Shown here: positions 5,256 through 7,310 of the stretch, piece after piece
Position numbering within the stretch: position 1 is the first letter of the stretch
Layout of the letters: each line of letters starts with the position of its first letter
DNA from: Planctomycetota bacterium
GTDB lineage: Bacteria; Planctomycetota; PLA2; JAEUHO01
Assembly: GCA_024639415.1 (NCBI GenBank)
Contig: JAHEIK010000181.1
Span: 1 to 7,310, forward strand
Direction: 5' to 3'
DNA: 7,310 bases
The notes under the pieces: model-generated
The model's input: the letters and a program-made list of their open reading frames with translations, nothing else
Databases searched by the model: none
What the model was told of the DNA's origin: nothing
Program-made: the position numbers and the translations under genes

Positions 5256-6710
5256 TCAGTCGTCCTCCGCGCCGAAAAGCATGGAGCGCAGACTCTCGTC
5301 CAGGTCCTCCGGCGCCTCCTCGTCGGCCAGCAGTTCGTGGCAGAGCGAGCAGTCCTGGGAGAGGACCTTCCCGTCGCTCGTCTTGTGCTTCTCGTCGTGG
5401 CAGCGGAAGCAGCCCCGGATGTCCGCGGCCTCGCCAGCGTGGCCGATATGACTCGGGTACGTGTCCCAGCCGATCTTCATGCGCGGCCAGATGTTGCGCC
5501 GGTACAGCTCCGCCAGCCCCCCGGCGGCACTCTTCAGCTGCTCAGGGGTGAGCTTGACGTCGGGCAGTTCACGCGCGTACGCCGCAGCCAGCTCGGTCTC
5601 GAACGTTGCCTCGGCACCCTCGCGCGCCCGATCCTCCTTGGCGAGCAGGGGCAGGCCGATCTTGCGCAGGAACGGGATCGAGCGATCGAGCAGGCCGTTC
5701 GAGAAGCCGATGTCCATCGTCTGCCCCGGCGAGCCGTCGTACCGGTGCGTCGGCCGGTTGTGGCAGTCGACGCAGTCCATGGTCCTGACCTCCCGGACGG
5801 CCGCGCCGCTGTTTTCCGGGGCCAGGTACTCGCGAATCACCTCCCCGTCCTTGAGGACCTGGATCTTGCCGATGACCTCGCGCTTGTCGTCCAGCGCCGC
5901 GTAGCGGACCTGCATGTCGGTGCTGGTATGCCAGTGGATGCCCTCGTACTTGCCGGTGAGGACGTTCGCCCCACCCACCCGCAGCGAGAGGACGTTGAGC
6001 ATTCGTGAGTTCTCTTCGTCATCCTCATAGTGCATGCGGGCAAAGAGCCGGTTGCCGTGGAACTTCTCGGGGCGGTGGCATTGCTCGCAGGTGTCCCGTG
6101 CGGGGCGCAGGTGATGGACCGGCGCGTGGATCGGCCGGTTGTAGTCGCCCAGGATCGTGTGCCAGACCTGGCGCAGACCATCCATCTTGCTCTTCACGGC
6201 CCAGGAAGCCCCGGGCCCGATGTGGCAGTCGGCACAGGCGACGCGCGAGTGCGGAGACCGCTGGTAGGCGACGTACTCCGGCTCCATCACGCTGTGGCAG
6301 AGGGTCCCGCAGAACTCCGGCGTCTCCATGTAGGTGACCGCCTTGGCGCCCACGACGCCAACGATGACGACATTGAGGAATGTCGCTCCCGCCAGGACCA
6401 GCAGCGTGCGGCGGACGCGTGGCTTGGTGAGGATCTCCCGGACGGAGCCGTCCGGGTGAGCCTTGATGCCCTTGGCCTCGCTGCGTCGGCGCCACCAGAG
6501 GCCGACGGGGATCAGGATCAGGCCCCCGATGAAGAACATGGGCACGACCATGAAGAGGACGGCCGTCGCGTAGACGTTCAGGCCGGAACCGGCGAAGTCG
6601 GCAGCGATTGCCCCGAGCAGGAGCAGGCCCGACAGGGTGGTCATGGCGACGCCGACGGTGCTGATCTTGCTGAGCCAGAACCGCGGAATCCAGTTGGTGA
6701 ACTTCGGCAC
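5256..6710 (-). CDS. NapC/NirT-type inner-membrane multiheme cytochrome c (probable quinol dehydrogenase)
   Basis: The product is 484 residues from a GTG start. Three hydrophobic segments are seen at about 17-38, 46-72 (followed by the basic WWRRR) and 102-122. The third is followed by the first heme site, TPEFCGTLCHSVMEPEY, a CX3CH at 134-139 with the nearby Met typical of NapC/NrfH-type proteins. Then come CADCH 159-163 (in the SPHSRVACADCHIGPGASW context), CEQCH 208-212 (after LRPARDT), CVDCH 313-317, CFRCH 434-438 and CSLCH 454-458: six heme motifs in total. Proteins of this type oxidise membrane quinol and hand electrons to periplasmic cytochromes. The size and extra C-terminal hemes recall Geobacter ImcH, a NapC/NirT-family inner-membrane cytochrome, but orthology cannot be shown here. 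It is the only visible protein in the set with several membrane helices, so it is the obvious link to the quinone pool. The C-terminus (461-484) is an acidic tail. Confidence 0.9.
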   Translation of the reverse strand: MPKFTNWIPRFWLSKISTVGVAMTTLSGLLLLGAIAADFAGSGLNVYATAVLFMVVPMFFIGGLILIPVGLWWRRRSEAKGIKAHPDGSVREILTKPRVRRTLLVLAGATFLNVVIVGVVGAKAVTYMETPEFCGTLCHSVMEPEYVAYQRSPHSRVACADCHIGPGASWAVKSKMDGLRQVWHTILGDYNRPIHAPVHHLRPARDTCEQCHRPEKFHGNRLFARMHYEDDEENSRMLNVLSLRVGGANVLTGKYEGIHWHTSTDMQVRYAALDDKREVIGKIQVLKDGEVIREYLAPENSGAAVREVRTMDCVDCHNRPTHRYDGSPGQTMDIGFSNGLLDRSIPFLRKIGLPLLAKEDRAREGAEATFETELAAAYARELPDVKLTPEQLKSAAGGLAELYRRNIWPRMKIGWDTYPSHIGHAGEAADIRGCFRCHDEKHKTSDGKVLSQDCSLCHELLADEEAPEDLDESLRSMLFGAEDD

Positions 6711-6714
6711 AGAA

Positions 6715-6719
6715 CCTCC
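6715..6719 (-). promoter_or_regulatory. Ribosome binding site for the GTG start at 6710
   Basis: GGAGG on the minus strand lies four bases before GTG. The spacing is rather short, but the first residues (VPKFTNWIPRFWLSKIS) lead straight into the first membrane helix, as is usual for this family. The open frame continues upstream to 6932 only by overlapping the divergent gene. Confidence 0.6.
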
Positions 6720-6779
6720 GTGACCCAGACGGTAGCAAGCCCTGTTCCCTTCGGGCACTCCATGTGCATGGGGCGGCAC

Positions 6780-6785
6780 GGAGGT
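6780..6785 (+). promoter_or_regulatory. Ribosome binding site for the divergent cytochrome gene
   Basis: GGAGGT lies five bases before the ATG at 6791 and supports that start, which begins a clean signal peptide. Confidence 0.8.
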
Positions 6786-6790
6786 CCCCA

Positions 6791-7310
6791 ATGAAGCGTC
6801 TTCTCGTGGCTGTCCTGGTGCTGGCCTGGGCCGCGGCACCCGCCCTCGCCGACGAAGAAAGCGATGCCTGTTTCGAGTGCCACGGCGACCCGAAGGGCGT
6901 CGAGCTGCGCAAGCTCCTGAAGGATCCCTCACGGCCGATCGAGGACCTGATCCACGATCCGGCCCTCTACGCCCGCAGCAAGCACGGCGAGGTCTCCTGC
7001 TCGGACTGCCACGAGGGGGTGGACGAGTACCCCCACGCAGACAAGGTGGAGACCACGGCCTGCATCGACTGCCACGACGAGGCGGGCGAGGCCGCGGCCA
7101 AGAGCGTCCACGGCATGGCGCGCGAGGACGGCTCCGGGCCGCGCGCGACCTGCGTCGACTGCCACGGGGTGCACGGCATCCTGGGGAAGGAGGAGCGCGC
7201 CTCGAGCTTCCACCCGCTCAACGTGCACAACGTCTGCGGCAAGTGCCACTTCAGCAAGGACCCCGCGCTGCTCAGCAAGAGCGACCTGCTCAAGGAGAAG
7301 TACGCGGACG
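6791..7310 (+). CDS. Secreted multiheme cytochrome c (C-terminus off the right edge)
   Basis: 173 residues are visible. Residues 1-20 are a signal peptide (MKRLLV, then a hydrophobic stretch, cleavage after ALA at 18-20). Five CXXCH motifs occur in close succession: CFECH 27-31, CSDCH 70-74, CIDCH 91-95, CVDCH 121-125 and CGKCH 149-153. Possible distal histidines sit in SKHGEVSC (His65), SVHG (His107), CHGVHG (His128) and FHPLNVH (His141, His146). This spacing is familiar from periplasmic multiheme cytochromes whose C-terminus is often a membrane cytochrome-b-like domain. Whether that is true here cannot be seen, because the gene is cut. It is divergent from the NapC-like gene with 80 bases between, so the two may share control. 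It could be a second membrane-linked entry point for electrons or a soluble periplasmic carrier. Confidence 0.88.
   Translation, partial: MKRLLVAVLVLAWAAAPALADEESDACFECHGDPKGVELRKLLKDPSRPIEDLIHDPALYARSKHGEVSCSDCHEGVDEYPHADKVETTACIDCHDEAGEAAAKSVHGMAREDGSGPRATCVDCHGVHGILGKEERASSFHPLNVHNVCGKCHFSKDPALLSKSDLLKEKYAD

Larger units (their letters stand above)
6711..6790. promoter_or_regulatory. 80-base divergent intergenic region with nested inverted repeats
   Basis: This stretch separates the two divergent cytochrome genes and must hold both sets of start signals. The ribosome binding sites of the two genes form a perfect nine-base inverted repeat (ACCTCCGTG at 6714-6722 and CACGGAGGT at 6777-6785). 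Between them are a near-palindrome CCATG-TG-CATGG (6760-6771) and a short CCC-TTC-GGG (6747-6755). No confident -35/-10 pair is visible for either direction. CCATGTGCATGG is a candidate operator on symmetry alone. Confidence 0.5.

Noticed and set aside
6711..6932. Upstream extension of the NapC-like frame to 6932
   Set aside because: It would overlap the divergent cytochrome's start and signal peptide, and it encodes an Arg/Pro-rich stretch unlike the family.
1..7310. CRISPR arrays, tRNAs, insertion sequences or phage genes
   Set aside because: No spaced direct repeats, cloverleaf-like segments, transposase motifs or terminal inverted repeats with target duplications were seen.

Overview
The window comes from a high-GC, Gram-negative-type (diderm) bacterium. 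It has signal peptides, lipoprotein signals and an outer-membrane-barrel-like protein, and the codon third positions are strongly G/C. The style (multiheme cytochromes with long acidic linkers, GTG and TTG starts) would fit Myxococcota, Planctomycetota, Acidobacteriota or a related uncultured lineage. The sequence alone does not settle the phylum. No tRNA, rRNA, CRISPR array, transposase or phage gene was seen.

Layout: five genes lie on the minus strand and are read from right to left. One divergent gene on the plus strand runs off the right edge. From the divergent intergenic region leftwards they are: (i) a membrane-anchored NapC/NirT-type multiheme cytochrome (5256-6710), (ii) after a roughly 170-base gap with a hairpin, a large octaheme-type lipoprotein cytochrome (2936-5086), (iii) a tetraheme c554-like secreted cytochrome (2284-2931), (iv) a predicted outer-membrane beta-barrel with a long disordered N-terminal stalk (466-2268), and (v) a small lipoprotein cytochrome cut by the left edge (1-452). 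Genes ii to v are separated by only 4, 15 and 13 bases and look like one operon. To the right, 6791-7310 encodes the start of a secreted cytochrome with five CXXCH motifs in 173 visible residues.

How they may work together: 25 heme-attachment motifs are visible (23 CXXCH and 2 CX3CH), combined with a barrel and a quinol-dehydrogenase-type membrane anchor. This is the parts list for moving electrons between the quinone pool, the periplasm and the outer membrane or cell surface. The simplest model is quinol to the NapC-like protein, then the soluble tetraheme cytochrome, then a barrel and lipoprotein-cytochrome complex in the outer membrane, then an external acceptor. The direction could be reversed for an external donor such as Fe(II). 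The layout differs from the well-known MtrABC-type arrangement: no MtrA-like decaheme protein is visible and the barrel carries an Asp/Thr-repeat, Pro-rich stalk. The direction, the substrate and the position of each lipoprotein are inference.
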